Part shown: one piece after another, positions 57,797-64,000 of the stretch | Layout: every line of letters starts with the position of its first letter | Position numbering within the stretch: position 1 is the first letter of the stretch | Source: a virus | IMG/VR virus record: IMGVR_UViG_3300042731_006431 | Coordinates: 1 to 64,000 of that record | DNA length: 64,000 nucleotides | Strand: one strand, 5' to 3' | Program-made: the position numbers and the translations under genes | Notes under the pieces: model-generated | What the model was told of the DNA's origin: nothing | Database searches by the model: none | What the model saw: the letters and a program-made list of their open reading frames with translations, nothing else

Positions 57797-58735
57797 ATGA
57801 GACCAAATCAAAGAGTACACATAATTTATCACAAAGCAGATTTTGATGGTATCGCATCAGCGGCCTTAGTTCATTATGAATGTAGAGCTATGGATGATGT
57901 CGAGTTTATATTGCATCCATATGATTATGGAGACAAAGATTTCGACTTAAGGCAGCTAAACCAAGTAGCAGATTATGTCTATATTGTTGATTTTTCATTT
58001 CCAATGGAAAAGATGAAGGCTATACAGGATATAGTTGGATATAATAATTTTATTTGGATTGATCATCATAAAACAGCAATAGAAACTTATGAGAAAAGCG
58101 GATATAGGTTTCAAGGTATAACAGACACCAATTATGCAGCTTGTGAATTGGCATATTTTTTTAATTTTGATGAGTTACCAAAACTAAACTCTCCAATATA
58201 TCTTTTAGGTCGTTATGATATTTGGCAACACTACGATACAGATTATCATGATGATGCTATTAATTTACAGTATGGATTAAGAACCGAGAAAGAAGCTTTT
58301 AACCCTTGTTCAGATTTTTGGGATGATTTAATCAAATCTGATGTTATTCAATATGAATTAATGAAAACAGGCTTATTAATACGGAAATATGAGCAAGTTC
58401 AAAATATGCAATATTGTGAAAAATACGCTTTTGAATGTCTTTTCCATGATCTTAGATTTATCTGTGTCAACAAAGGCCAATCAAATTCGATGATTTTTGA
58501 TGATATATTTGACCCTGAAAAACACGATGCTATGATGGTATTTTGTGCGTTTGAGGAGGGCGGTAAACTATTTGATAGGGTATCCATGTACACTTCAAAA
58601 GATATTGATTTGTCTGAAATAGCTAAGAAATACAATGGTGGTGGACATAAGAAAGCGTGTGGGTTTGTTTGTGATGATATTAAACAATTAGTAGAAAATA
58701 AAAATAAAAAACTTGACGATTTCAATTTAATTTGA
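57797..58735 (+). CDS. DHH-family phosphoesterase
   Basis: 312 residues, AAGGAG upstream. Motifs: KADFDGIASA, VDFSFP, IDHHKTA (DHH), GRYDIW, and a DHHA1-like end GGGHKKACGFVC. These two-metal enzymes include RecJ exonuclease, oligoribonucleases (NrnA) and cyclic-di-AMP phosphodiesterases. Length and single DHH-DHHA1 build are NrnA-like, so short RNA or cyclic oligonucleotide degradation is possible. Directly downstream of DnaB and before the tRNAs. Confidence 0.88.
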   Translation: MRPNQRVHIIYHKADFDGIASAALVHYECRAMDDVEFILHPYDYGDKDFDLRQLNQVADYVYIVDFSFPMEKMKAIQDIVGYNNFIWIDHHKTAIETYEKSGYRFQGITDTNYAACELAYFFNFDELPKLNSPIYLLGRYDIWQHYDTDYHDDAINLQYGLRTEKEAFNPCSDFWDDLIKSDVIQYELMKTGLLIRKYEQVQNMQYCEKYAFECLFHDLRFICVNKGQSNSMIFDDIFDPEKHDAMMVFCAFEEGGKLFDRVSMYTSKDIDLSEIAKKYNGGGHKKACGFVCDDIKQLVENKNKKLDDFNLI

Positions 58736-58761
58736 TATATTTTGAATATATAAACTGGTTA

Positions 58762-58836
58762 CCAACCGTAGCTCAATTGGATAAGAGCGACACCCTTTTA
58801 AGGCGTGGGTTGCTGGTTCGATTCCAGCCGGTTGGA
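58762..58836 (+). tRNA. tRNA-Lys (UUU)
   Basis: Acceptor CCAACCG / CGGTTGG, D-arm GCTC-GAGC, anticodon loop CTTTTAA with anticodon TTT, T-arm GCTGG-TTCGATT-CCAGC; discriminator A. One A-C mismatch in the anticodon stem (ACACC / GGCGT). The CCA end is not encoded. Lys is very common in this AT-rich phage, and tRNA-Lys is also the target of host anticodon nucleases. Confidence 0.9.
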
Positions 58837-58843
58837 ATAAAAA

Positions 58844-58917
58844 CCACAGGTGGCGGAATTGGTAGACGCGGGGACCAGAAATCACCCTATATGAAGGTTC
58901 GAATCCTTCCCTGTGGA
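58844..58917 (+). tRNA. tRNA-like gene with damaged anticodon arm
   Basis: Acceptor CCACAGG / CCTGTGG, D-arm GCG-GAATTGGTAGA-CGC, T-arm GAAGG-TTCGAAT-CCTTC, length 74, all normal. But the anticodon arm GGGAC-CAGAAAT-CACCC has only three outer pairs and lacks U33. Read by position, the anticodon would be GAA (Phe). The D-arm resembles Leu tRNAs. So either a decayed tRNA or one with an unusual role. The CCA end is not encoded. Confidence 0.65.
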
Positions 58918-58919
58918 AT

Positions 58920-59100
58920 GGGTAACAAAGCTACCATACACATATTGGTAGATGGAAACAACATAGATGAGACTGAAGAGGCTAAGAACCTTCACATTCA
59001 GCGAGTCCGAAACAGAATCCTTTGAGCTGATGACAGGCCCGGAAAGACGGGCGCTGGATTAATAATTAATTGATTTAATTGTTAGGAACCCTTGTCCTGT
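58920..59100 (+). ncRNA. Folded non-coding RNA downstream of tRNAs
   Basis: No plausible gene. GGG-TAAC (58920-58926) can pair with GTTA-gga a-CCC (59081-59091, GGAA bulged), closing a domain that holds: CTACCA / TGGTAG (58931-58951); GACT / AGTC (58971-59007) around TGAA-GG / CC-TTCA; CAGGCCCG / CGGGC-g-CTG (59034-59056) with GAAAGA loop. The GACT...AGTCC pair with a hairpin inside is a little like the P7/P8 core of group I introns, but the conserved J8/7 is not seen. Followed by a strong terminator. Confidence 0.4.
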
Positions 59101-59137
59101 AGTGCCGTGGTTATAGCGGATCACGGTACTTTTTTTA
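59101..59137 (+). terminator. Rho-independent terminator
   Basis: AGTGCCGTG (59101-59109) / CACGGTACT (59122-59130), nine pairs with one G-U, followed by TTTTTT. Ends the replication-tRNA-ncRNA transcript. Confidence 0.9.
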
Positions 59138-59163
59138 GAAATGTTTATATTAAAGGAATTAAT

Positions 59164-59358
59164 ATGTTATTAGATATATTCCACACTGTTGAAATAATTT
59201 TATTATTGACCTATATTAGTGTCTCTTGTGCAACTATAATATTTGACTATATACATTACAGAGTAGTAATTATAGGGGTTGTTTCTTTAGTAGGGTGTAT
59301 CATATGTATCATTATAAACCTAATTTTAGGTGAGATTAATTTTACGAGTCAATATTAA
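59164..59358 (+). CDS. Small two-pass membrane protein, 64 aa
   Basis: ATG 59164 follows AAAGGAAT; earlier starts read through the terminator. Hydrophobic segments at about 8-27 and 33-55 with Cys in each, a short loop (DYIHYR) and a polar tail. Right behind a terminator, so it may be expressed from read-through or an unseen promoter. Function unknown. Confidence 0.65.
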   Translation: MLLDIFHTVEIILLLTYISVSCATIIFDYIHYRVVIIGVVSLVGCIICIIINLILGEINFTSQY

Positions 59359-59375
59359 ATTTGTCTAAATTAACA

Positions 59376-59459
59376 ATGAATGTATTTCATGACAACACCA
59401 TTTATAAGGAAAATTGCCTTGACTATATTCGAAATATCTATTATGTTATTAGATATTAG
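59376..59459 (+). pseudogene. Remnant of a DNA methyltransferase N-terminus
   Basis: A 27-codon frame with NTIYKENCLDYIRNI, the usual first block of beta-class DNA methyltransferases (the Y-x-x-D/N-C-L-x-x-I-x-x-I strand before the catalytic DPPY), then a stop. No catalytic motif follows in any frame before the terminator at 59481. It looks like a residue left after deletion. No good SD. Confidence 0.5.
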
Positions 59460-59480
59460 TTGAACGAATATAGTTTGTTT

Positions 59481-59520
59481 GTGAGTGTGGTTTACTGAGA
59501 GAACTGCACTCACCTTTTTT
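59481..59520 (+). terminator. Rho-independent terminator
   Basis: GTGAGTGTGGTT (59481-59492) pairs with AACTGCACTCAC (59502-59513), 12 pairs with two G-U, then CTTTTTT. Separates the remnant from the following transcript. Confidence 0.85.
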
Positions 59521-59536
59521 AAATTAAGGAGTAATT

Positions 59537-59709
59537 ATGGAAAAGTGTAGTAAATGTTTATGGGAAAACGCTAAAAATGAGAATCCAGCTATAATTTCTG
59601 GGTTCATGAATTAGAAGTAAAAATTGTTGAAAATGGGAAAATTGCAACTTTCACATTATGCGATTCATGTTTTAGTGAATTTAAGGCAGATTGTGAATTG
59701 GATATCTAA
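59537..59709 (+). pseudogene. Zinc-ribbon gene with a frameshift
   Basis: ATG 59537 (AAGGAG upstream) reads MEKCSKCLWENAKNENPA and stops after about 25 codons. A second frame, shifted by -1, continues with WVHELEVKIVENGKIATF, TLCDSCFSEF and ends at TAA 59707. The first CxxC (CSKC) and second CxxC (CDSC) together make a four-cysteine ribbon, so one gene was split by an indel between 59573 and 59612. No slippery heptamer was found there. Confidence 0.75.
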
Positions 59710-60180
59710 ATGCAGATCTATTTTACAGACAACAACCCTAAAAAATGCGCTCAAGTTATAGACAATTTACGCGTATCAAAACTAATTTGTGAGACAGCTC
59801 AATGCTTAAACTATGCAGCTATGAGACATGGTTATATAGGTACAGTTGGCTTAAGTCAAAATCAAAAATCAGCTTATCTTAATAATCCTATAGTTAAGTG
59901 GTTGTCAGAATCAAAGCAGAATTATAAATGGGGATTGGTTCATTTAAAAGCACTATTGCAGGTTAAAAGCAAACGTTTCGGTACTGCTCATTTGTTTGTT
60001 AAGCATGTTAACAGTTTATCAAAGCTTATAAAATACATTCCTAATGGTGAATTAACAGAGTTTCCAAATGTTACTAAGAATTATAAGCATATTAAACCCA
60101 CTACTGAAGCTTATCAATTGCATTTGCTTGAAAAGTGGGAAGAGTCTAAAAGAAAGGTAAGTTGGAACGAAAGAGGTTAA
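59710..60180 (+). CDS. Pyrimidine-dimer glycosylase-family-like protein
   Basis: 156 residues, just after the previous frame's stop. MQIYFTDNNPKKCAQVIDNLRVSKLICETAQCLNYAA has the conserved pattern D-x-[ND]P-x-K-C-A-x-x-[LI]D-x-x-R-x-x-K and ET-A-Q of the Pyr_excise (T4 DenV-like) superfamily; NNPIVKWLSESKQNYKW and RFGTAH are also shared. Many phage members are of unknown activity, so DNA repair is a likely but untested role. Confidence 0.65.
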   Translation: MQIYFTDNNPKKCAQVIDNLRVSKLICETAQCLNYAAMRHGYIGTVGLSQNQKSAYLNNPIVKWLSESKQNYKWGLVHLKALLQVKSKRFGTAHLFVKHVNSLSKLIKYIPNGELTEFPNVTKNYKHIKPTTEAYQLHLLEKWEESKRKVSWNERG

Positions 60181-60181
60181 T

Positions 60182-61018
60182 ATGACAATAACTGAATATT
60201 TAAACAGTTTACCCCTTTTAAAGGGTTTCAATACACTGCAAACTCCTATTTTAGATATTATGCATCATGAAACTAAAGTAAAAAATCACTGTTTTATAGG
60301 TAATGATAACCAAAAACTTATAATTAGAGATCGATCTTTTTTTGTTGATCAATTAGCATTTAAAGATCATGATGATTTTTTAAACCATTTAGAGTTAAGA
60401 AGTAAAGTTAATAATGAAATTTATGATAAGATGCTTGAAAAAGCATTATCAGTAATAAAAAGCTCTGCAAATAATCGTATTATTAACGGCAGACAGGCAC
60501 CTATTAATTTTAACGGCTTAAATACCATCACTGAATATAATTATATGTTTTTACCTCATCACCATAAATTAAAAAGTAAATATAATTTTAGAAAATTAAT
60601 TGACTATTTTGAAATTGCAATAAGGGCAATGAAATATTCTACTACACATTTAATAGTTGGCATTGAAGGTTATAAACTTTTAGAATCAATATCTCCCTAT
60701 TTCAAGGATATGAGGTTAAAAAACTTACAGCTTTCAAATAATGCAAATGATTTAGGAGATATTGAAATTTTAAATTCCAGAATTAATATTATTTTTGCCG
60801 GTTTTGATTATACGCATAATCAAGTTATAACAGTTAAAGATGATATGATAGATATGTATTTAGTTGATTTCTCAGAAAACGGGTTAACTTTTGCATTGGA
60901 AATATTCCCTATAATGAAAAAAAATGAGGGCACTGGAATAACTTATTTTCTCAAAACAGCTCAATGGCTATGTCAAAATTCTGAAAATTGCTGTTATAAA
61001 ATATCTCAGAGGGTATAA
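60182..61018 (+). CDS. Second, diverged major capsid protein homolog
   Basis: 278 residues, clear homolog of the capsid protein at 16140. Shared blocks in order: QTPILDIMHHET / GQPILNIVPAET, LIIRDRSFFVD / LIIRDRKFFLD, NNRIINGRQAPINFNGLN / NYRFINGTEAADDFRGLN, THLIVGIEGYKLLESI / THLLIGSDGFKVLRKI, YLVDFSENGLTFALEI / YLVDFSENGVTFALEL, GTGITYFLKTAQWLC / ETGISYVLEQYQMLC. About 30 residues equal to the E-loop side (before IIRDR) are missing. It is more Asn/Lys/Ile-rich than the structural copy. It is not next to scaffold or portal. Role unknown: minor capsid, interference or retained duplicate. Confidence 0.85.
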   Translation: MTITEYLNSLPLLKGFNTLQTPILDIMHHETKVKNHCFIGNDNQKLIIRDRSFFVDQLAFKDHDDFLNHLELRSKVNNEIYDKMLEKALSVIKSSANNRIINGRQAPINFNGLNTITEYNYMFLPHHHKLKSKYNFRKLIDYFEIAIRAMKYSTTHLIVGIEGYKLLESISPYFKDMRLKNLQLSNNANDLGDIEILNSRINIIFAGFDYTHNQVITVKDDMIDMYLVDFSENGLTFALEIFPIMKKNEGTGITYFLKTAQWLCQNSENCCYKISQRV

Positions 61019-61019
61019 A

Positions 61020-61358
61020 ATGAAAAAAATGTATGTAAGCGGCCCATATAGTGGCACACTAGATGAAATAAATCATAATATATCATTTGCCGAAATAGCA
61101 TCTGTTAAGTTGCTTAAATGTGGATGGTGTGTACTTACACCTCATAAAAACTACTCTAATTATGAAAAGTATGAGGAATATTTGGGGTTTGGTTATGAAT
61201 ATTGGCTTTATCTTGATCTTGAATTATTATCTTGTTGTGATGCTATTTTTATGCTTAAATCATATAAAGAAAGCAAAGGCGCTATGATAGAACTTGAAAA
61301 AGCTATAGAATTAGGTCTTGAAATTTACTATGAAAGCGAAGGATATCCATGTCCTTAA
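61020..61358 (+). CDS. Nucleoside 2-deoxyribosyltransferase-like (DUF4406) protein
   Basis: 112 residues. MKKMYVSGPYSGTLDEINHN start, CGWCVLTPHKN, YLDLELLSCCDAIFML, and SKGAMIELEKAIELGLEI follow the family pattern (G-P-Y-x-G, D-x-x-x-L-x-x-CDA, S-x-GA-x-x-E). Members exchange bases on deoxyribonucleosides or are of unknown role. Starts two bases after the capsid homolog stop. Confidence 0.8.
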   Translation: MKKMYVSGPYSGTLDEINHNISFAEIASVKLLKCGWCVLTPHKNYSNYEKYEEYLGFGYEYWLYLDLELLSCCDAIFMLKSYKESKGAMIELEKAIELGLEIYYESEGYPCP

Positions 61359-61735
61359 AACCAAGATCTAAATCAAGAATGGCTGTTGCTCAAGATAAAT
61401 ATTATAAAATAGCTACTATACTCGTATATAAAAAACATGGTAAAAAGTGTTTTTATTGTGGTGCTAAACCTGAGGGCTTGGATCATATCGTTAATCGATC
61501 GTTAAGTAATTATTTATATTCGTGTCCACAAAACCTTGTACCATGTTGTGGTAGGTGTAATTTAGATATGAAAATAAATCCTAAAAAGAAATTATCTATA
61601 ATAGAATCTAAAGGAATAGATTATAATTCACTGTTAGAACTTGATAAACAAGGATTACCTTTTGTTAAAAGTCATTCATGGGATGAGTGGTTTAATTTGA
61701 ATTGTGAGAAGTATAGAAAAGAGAATAGAATTTAA
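61349..61735 (+). CDS. HNH endonuclease
   Basis: 128 residues. CFYCG (Cys 34, 37), EGLDHIVNRS (DH motif, Asp 45-His 46), then NLVPCCGRCNLDM with Cys 66/67, Cys 70 and the Asn 71. A classic zinc-bound HNH fold. May act in packaging or as a selfish nuclease; it is far from terL. Overlaps the previous gene by 10 bases. Confidence 0.88.
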   Translation: MSLKPRSKSRMAVAQDKYYKIATILVYKKHGKKCFYCGAKPEGLDHIVNRSLSNYLYSCPQNLVPCCGRCNLDMKINPKKKLSIIESKGIDYNSLLELDKQGLPFVKSHSWDEWFNLNCEKYRKENRI

Positions 61736-61750
61736 ATATTTGAGGGTAAT

Positions 61751-61933
61751 ATGAAGGAAATAAATAAAAAACTTCTTAGTCTCGACGAAATTGCAGATAA
61801 GATCTGGGACGAATTCGGAGCTGATTCATTACCATATGATGAAATTGATACAAGTAAGATTGAATATAGTGATGAAGTGACAGTCTTTACTTACAACAAA
61901 TTTGAAAATAAAATCATGCCGAAAAATATATAG
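61751..61933 (+). CDS. Hypothetical acidic protein, 60 aa
   Basis: ATG after GAGGGT. Acidic, helical first half (KKLLSLDEIADKIWDEFG) and beta-like end. Short gap to both neighbours. Function unknown. Confidence 0.62.
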   Translation: MKEINKKLLSLDEIADKIWDEFGADSLPYDEIDTSKIEYSDEVTVFTYNKFENKIMPKNI

Positions 61934-61952
61934 AAATGATAGAGGTGAAAGA

Positions 61953-62549
61953 ATGAGAACATTAAATATTACTGTAGGTGGAGCTTACGGTTCTGATAGG
62001 AAAAATAGTCGACCTTTTTACGATGCATTGATGGCAGCCTTCCCATATGATGATTTTATATACATAGAAAAATCTATGGATAGCCTTTTCGGTGATGGTG
62101 AAGATGAGCGAATTTCTGATATAAAGTTTAGTCTATTAGAAAACAAAGATACATATGATATAATAAATATTATAGGTAAGTCATACGGCGGGCCTCTAAT
62201 CTGTGAATTACTATCAGACGATGACTTTTTTAATAAGCTTAATAAAAAGATTAATCTAATTCTCATTGATCCAACCAACGCAAAATACCCCTGGTTCAAA
62301 CAGAAATATCATGGGCGAAGTACAATCACAGTTGACAATGAAAAAATAGAAAGCTCGATTTTATTCTATGAGGACGAGTCTGAAAATAAACACTTATTTA
62401 GAGCTTTTCTTGATTATCGTCATAGAAATGTAATCGTTAATGGTTATCAAGTTAGACAGGTGTTGATTCTTGGTGCAGATCATTTTTCTATTACACGAAA
62501 AAAAGAGTATATAGATCAGATTATTAATTATATTAAGGGGTTGAGATGA
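61953..62549 (+). CDS. Alpha/beta hydrolase-like enzyme
   Basis: ATG 61953 after GAGGTG is used; a longer frame starts in the previous gene. 198 residues: LNITVGGAYGSD start, nucleophile elbow GKSYGG (Ser), acidic site in LILIDPT, and catalytic-type His in LILGADHFSIT. Lipase/esterase-like fold with the triad in usual order. No signal peptide. It overlaps the radical SAM gene by four bases, so it may act in the same pathway. Confidence 0.72.
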   Translation: MRTLNITVGGAYGSDRKNSRPFYDALMAAFPYDDFIYIEKSMDSLFGDGEDERISDIKFSLLENKDTYDIINIIGKSYGGPLICELLSDDDFFNKLNKKINLILIDPTNAKYPWFKQKYHGRSTITVDNEKIESSILFYEDESENKHLFRAFLDYRHRNVIVNGYQVRQVLILGADHFSITRKKEYIDQIINYIKGLR

Positions 62550-63514
62550 GGGTTATAAAAAATATTGAGGTTCCTACTGGAAATATAATTATTGCAGAGG
62601 GACAAAAAGGAAAATTAGAATTCTTATCTATAGGCGACTACGGTAAAGATGTTAATATTAAAGCTAATTTTTTAGATTTAAACCGAGAACCACAACCAGT
62701 AAAACACACTAATTTATTATCTTTAGAAGAAAAATGGGTGATTACAATATCAACTCAGTATAGCTGCAAAATGGGTTGTACTTTTTGTGATGTGCCTAAA
62801 ATTAAAAAGCGTGGTGATATTAATGCAAGTCTAAATGATTTAAAAAATCAAATTAAATTGGGATTATTATTACATCCAGAAATAAAAAAGACCAAAAGGT
62901 TAAATGTTCATTTTGCGCGTATGGGAGAGCCATCTTTTAATGGAGAAAATGTTTTAGCGTGTTCACGTTGGTTGAAAAGTTGTATTGATCCTACTCATAA
63001 AGTACATCCAGTAGTTTCAACAATGCTTCCAAGACACAACAAAAATTTAAAATCGTTTTTGTGGAGTTGGGTAACTATTAAAAATAACTTGTATGATGGA
63101 AACGCAGGGTTGCAGCTAAGTATAAATACAACAGACGAACAGATTAGAAAACAAATTTTTAGAAATAACTCATTGAATTTAGAAGAGATTTCTAATGCTA
63201 TGAGAGGGTTAAAACCAGAAGGTCGTAAATTTACCTTAAATTTTCCTGTTTGTGATTGGCCAATAGATGGTAAGATATTATTGAAATACTTTGATCCTGA
63301 TGATTATATAATTAAATTAACACCAATGCATAAAACAAGTGCGGCGTTAAAAAATAATATAAAAACTGATGGTGATTATACTACATACTACCCATATCAA
63401 GAAATTGAGAAACATTTAATAGGTTGTGGTTATGATGTTTTGGTTTTTATTGCCTCTAAAGAAGAGGATGAGAGTAAAATAACATGCGGAAATGCTATAT
63501 TAAGTGAAATATAA
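62546..63514 (+). CDS. RlmN/Cfr-like radical SAM methyl-transfer enzyme
   Basis: 322 residues. [4Fe-4S] motif CKMGCTFC (Cys 74, 78, 81) in ISTQYSCKMGC, RMGEPSFNGENV like the GMGEP block of RlmN, LQLSINTTDEQIRKQIF, and at the end a CG-rich block ITCGNAIL that aligns with the methyl-carrying Cys of RlmN/Cfr. RlmN and Cfr methylate adenine in 23S rRNA or tRNA. A phage copy might alter ribosomes or modify another nucleic acid. Next to an alpha/beta hydrolase and a methyltransferase. Confidence 0.8.
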   Translation: MRVIKNIEVPTGNIIIAEGQKGKLEFLSIGDYGKDVNIKANFLDLNREPQPVKHTNLLSLEEKWVITISTQYSCKMGCTFCDVPKIKKRGDINASLNDLKNQIKLGLLLHPEIKKTKRLNVHFARMGEPSFNGENVLACSRWLKSCIDPTHKVHPVVSTMLPRHNKNLKSFLWSWVTIKNNLYDGNAGLQLSINTTDEQIRKQIFRNNSLNLEEISNAMRGLKPEGRKFTLNFPVCDWPIDGKILLKYFDPDDYIIKLTPMHKTSAALKNNIKTDGDYTTYYPYQEIEKHLIGCGYDVLVFIASKEEDESKITCGNAILSEI

Positions 63515-63541
63515 TAATTAAAATTTTACGGAGGTCATATA

Positions 63542-64000
63542 ATGACAGATTACAAAGAATTTTGGGAAACGTGTCCTGAGATATTCGCTCATTTAACTAT
63601 TGATCAATGGTTGGGTAATGAAGAAAAATTGTTTACACAGTGGAAAACAAGATTTCTAAATAATGAAAACATTAATCTAACCAATGCCAAGATCGTTGAT
63701 TATGGTTGTGGTGGTGGTTATCTCGGCAAACTGCTATTATCTGAATATGTGATTGATTCATATACAGGAATAGACATTGCAGAGCGTTCAATTAAAACAG
63801 CGAAAGAGAATTTGAAAGATTTTGTCAGTGCAAATTTCAGCTCTGATATAACTAAAATTCCAGACTGTGACATTATCGTTTGTCAAGCTGTTATTCAACA
63901 TTTACAGAATCTACAAGAGGCAAACAAGGTATTTAATCTATTCAACAAAAGCAAAGCAAAAAAGTTGGTTTTGCAGCTTAAACATGCTGATTCACCACAA
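63542..64000 (+). CDS. SAM-dependent methyltransferase, 3' end off window
   Basis: ATG after GGAGGTC; open to the last base, so the C-terminus is missing. N-terminal helix KEFWETCPEIFAHLTIDQW, SAM loop IVDYGCGGGYLGKLL, strand 2 YTGIDIAERSI, and CDIIVCQAVIQHLQNL (motif IV). Class I small-molecule or RNA/protein type. Probably continues the radical SAM operon. Confidence 0.8.
   Translation, partial: MTDYKEFWETCPEIFAHLTIDQWLGNEEKLFTQWKTRFLNNENINLTNAKIVDYGCGGGYLGKLLLSEYVIDSYTGIDIAERSIKTAKENLKDFVSANFSSDITKIPDCDIIVCQAVIQHLQNLQEANKVFNLFNKSKAKKLVLQLKHADSPQ

Noticed and set aside
58960-59010. Group I intron core
   Set aside because: GACT / AGTCC around a hairpin resembles P7-P8, but the conserved joining sequence and flanking exons of one gene are absent.
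58732-59025. Open frame of 97 codons across the tRNA region
   Set aside because: It overlaps the tRNA-Lys gene, the second tRNA-like gene and the folded RNA, has no SD and no known similarity.
59025-59057. Hammerhead ribozyme-like CTGATGA near 59028
   Set aside because: The stem after CTGATGA is not followed by the needed GAAA, and no matching cleavage-site helix was found.
59573-59612. Programmed -1 frameshift in the zinc-ribbon gene
   Set aside because: No slippery sequence or stimulatory structure in the narrow possible window; a simple indel is more likely.
1-64000. CRISPR array
   Set aside because: Only short tandem repeats (9, 14, 27 bp) without spacers were seen.
1-64000. Integrase, repressor or DNA polymerase
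   Set aside because: No protein here carries tyrosine or serine recombinase motifs, a CI-like repressor build, or polymerase motifs; antirepressor genes alone do not show lysogeny.

Overview
This window is the AT-rich genome (or most of it) of a tailed double-stranded DNA bacteriophage. TerL, portal, scaffold, major capsid protein and a very long tape measure protein lie in the usual order. No sheath or contractile baseplate genes were recognised, so a siphovirus-like, long flexible tail is the best reading. The host is bacterial: Shine-Dalgarno (SD) sites of the AGGAG type, hairpin plus U-tract terminators, -35/-10 promoters, and TGA used as stop. The species cannot be named from the sequence. 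No integrase or lysogeny repressor was seen, although Rha and BRO-N/KilAC antirepressor genes point to a temperate ancestry. Both ends of the window cut through genes.

Layout. (1) 1-8283, rightward: about 24 small, mostly unrecognised genes in tight overlapping series (membrane peptides, zinc ribbons, a Rha/T5orf172 fusion). (2) 8283-13306: TerL, then an unusual island of small, mostly membrane or duplicated genes, ending in a sigma-70-like gene. (3) 13476-29740: structural operon (portal, scaffold, capsid, decoration, connectors, tail tube, tape measure), preceded by a promoter and a folded leader RNA. (4) 29749-31956: two divergent intergenic control regions, an unknown leftward gene, and an antirepressor broken by a 14-bp tandem duplication. 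(5) 31957-37941: lysis genes (holin-like, spanin/holin-like, M15 endolysin) and receptor-binding/tail-tip genes. (6) 37944-39401, leftward: an anti-CRISPR ring nuclease (DUF1874/AcrIII-1) with an unknown partner. (7) 39606-40768: metallophosphoesterase operon. (8) 40845-46532, leftward: MazG, Gp157, Sak4-like ATPase, an RHH regulator and many small genes. (9) 46711-58735, rightward: methyltransferases, second sigma-like gene, RecU-like nuclease, a glycosyltransferase/methyltransferase island, replication initiator, DnaB and a DHH phosphoesterase. (10) 58762-59137: tRNA-Lys, a tRNA with a damaged anticodon arm, and a folded non-coding RNA. (11) 59164-64000: gene remnants, a second diverged major capsid protein, a deoxyribosyltransferase-like protein, HNH, an alpha/beta hydrolase, an RlmN/Cfr-like radical SAM enzyme and a methyltransferase running off the end.

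How the genes work together. Replication appears to borrow the host polymerase (only initiator, DnaB and recombination genes seen). Gene expression may be staged: leftward gene sets use TTGAC-17-TATATT promoters, while several rightward ones use a distinct box (CACAAA-N14-GTTATAT). Two copies of that box lie directly after the two phage sigma-like genes. The most striking overall feature is paralogy. At least ten gene families occur two or more times, including the major capsid protein and its decoration partner, whose second copies lie outside the structural operon. Sequence similarity and structures were judged by eye; no database search or folding program was run.
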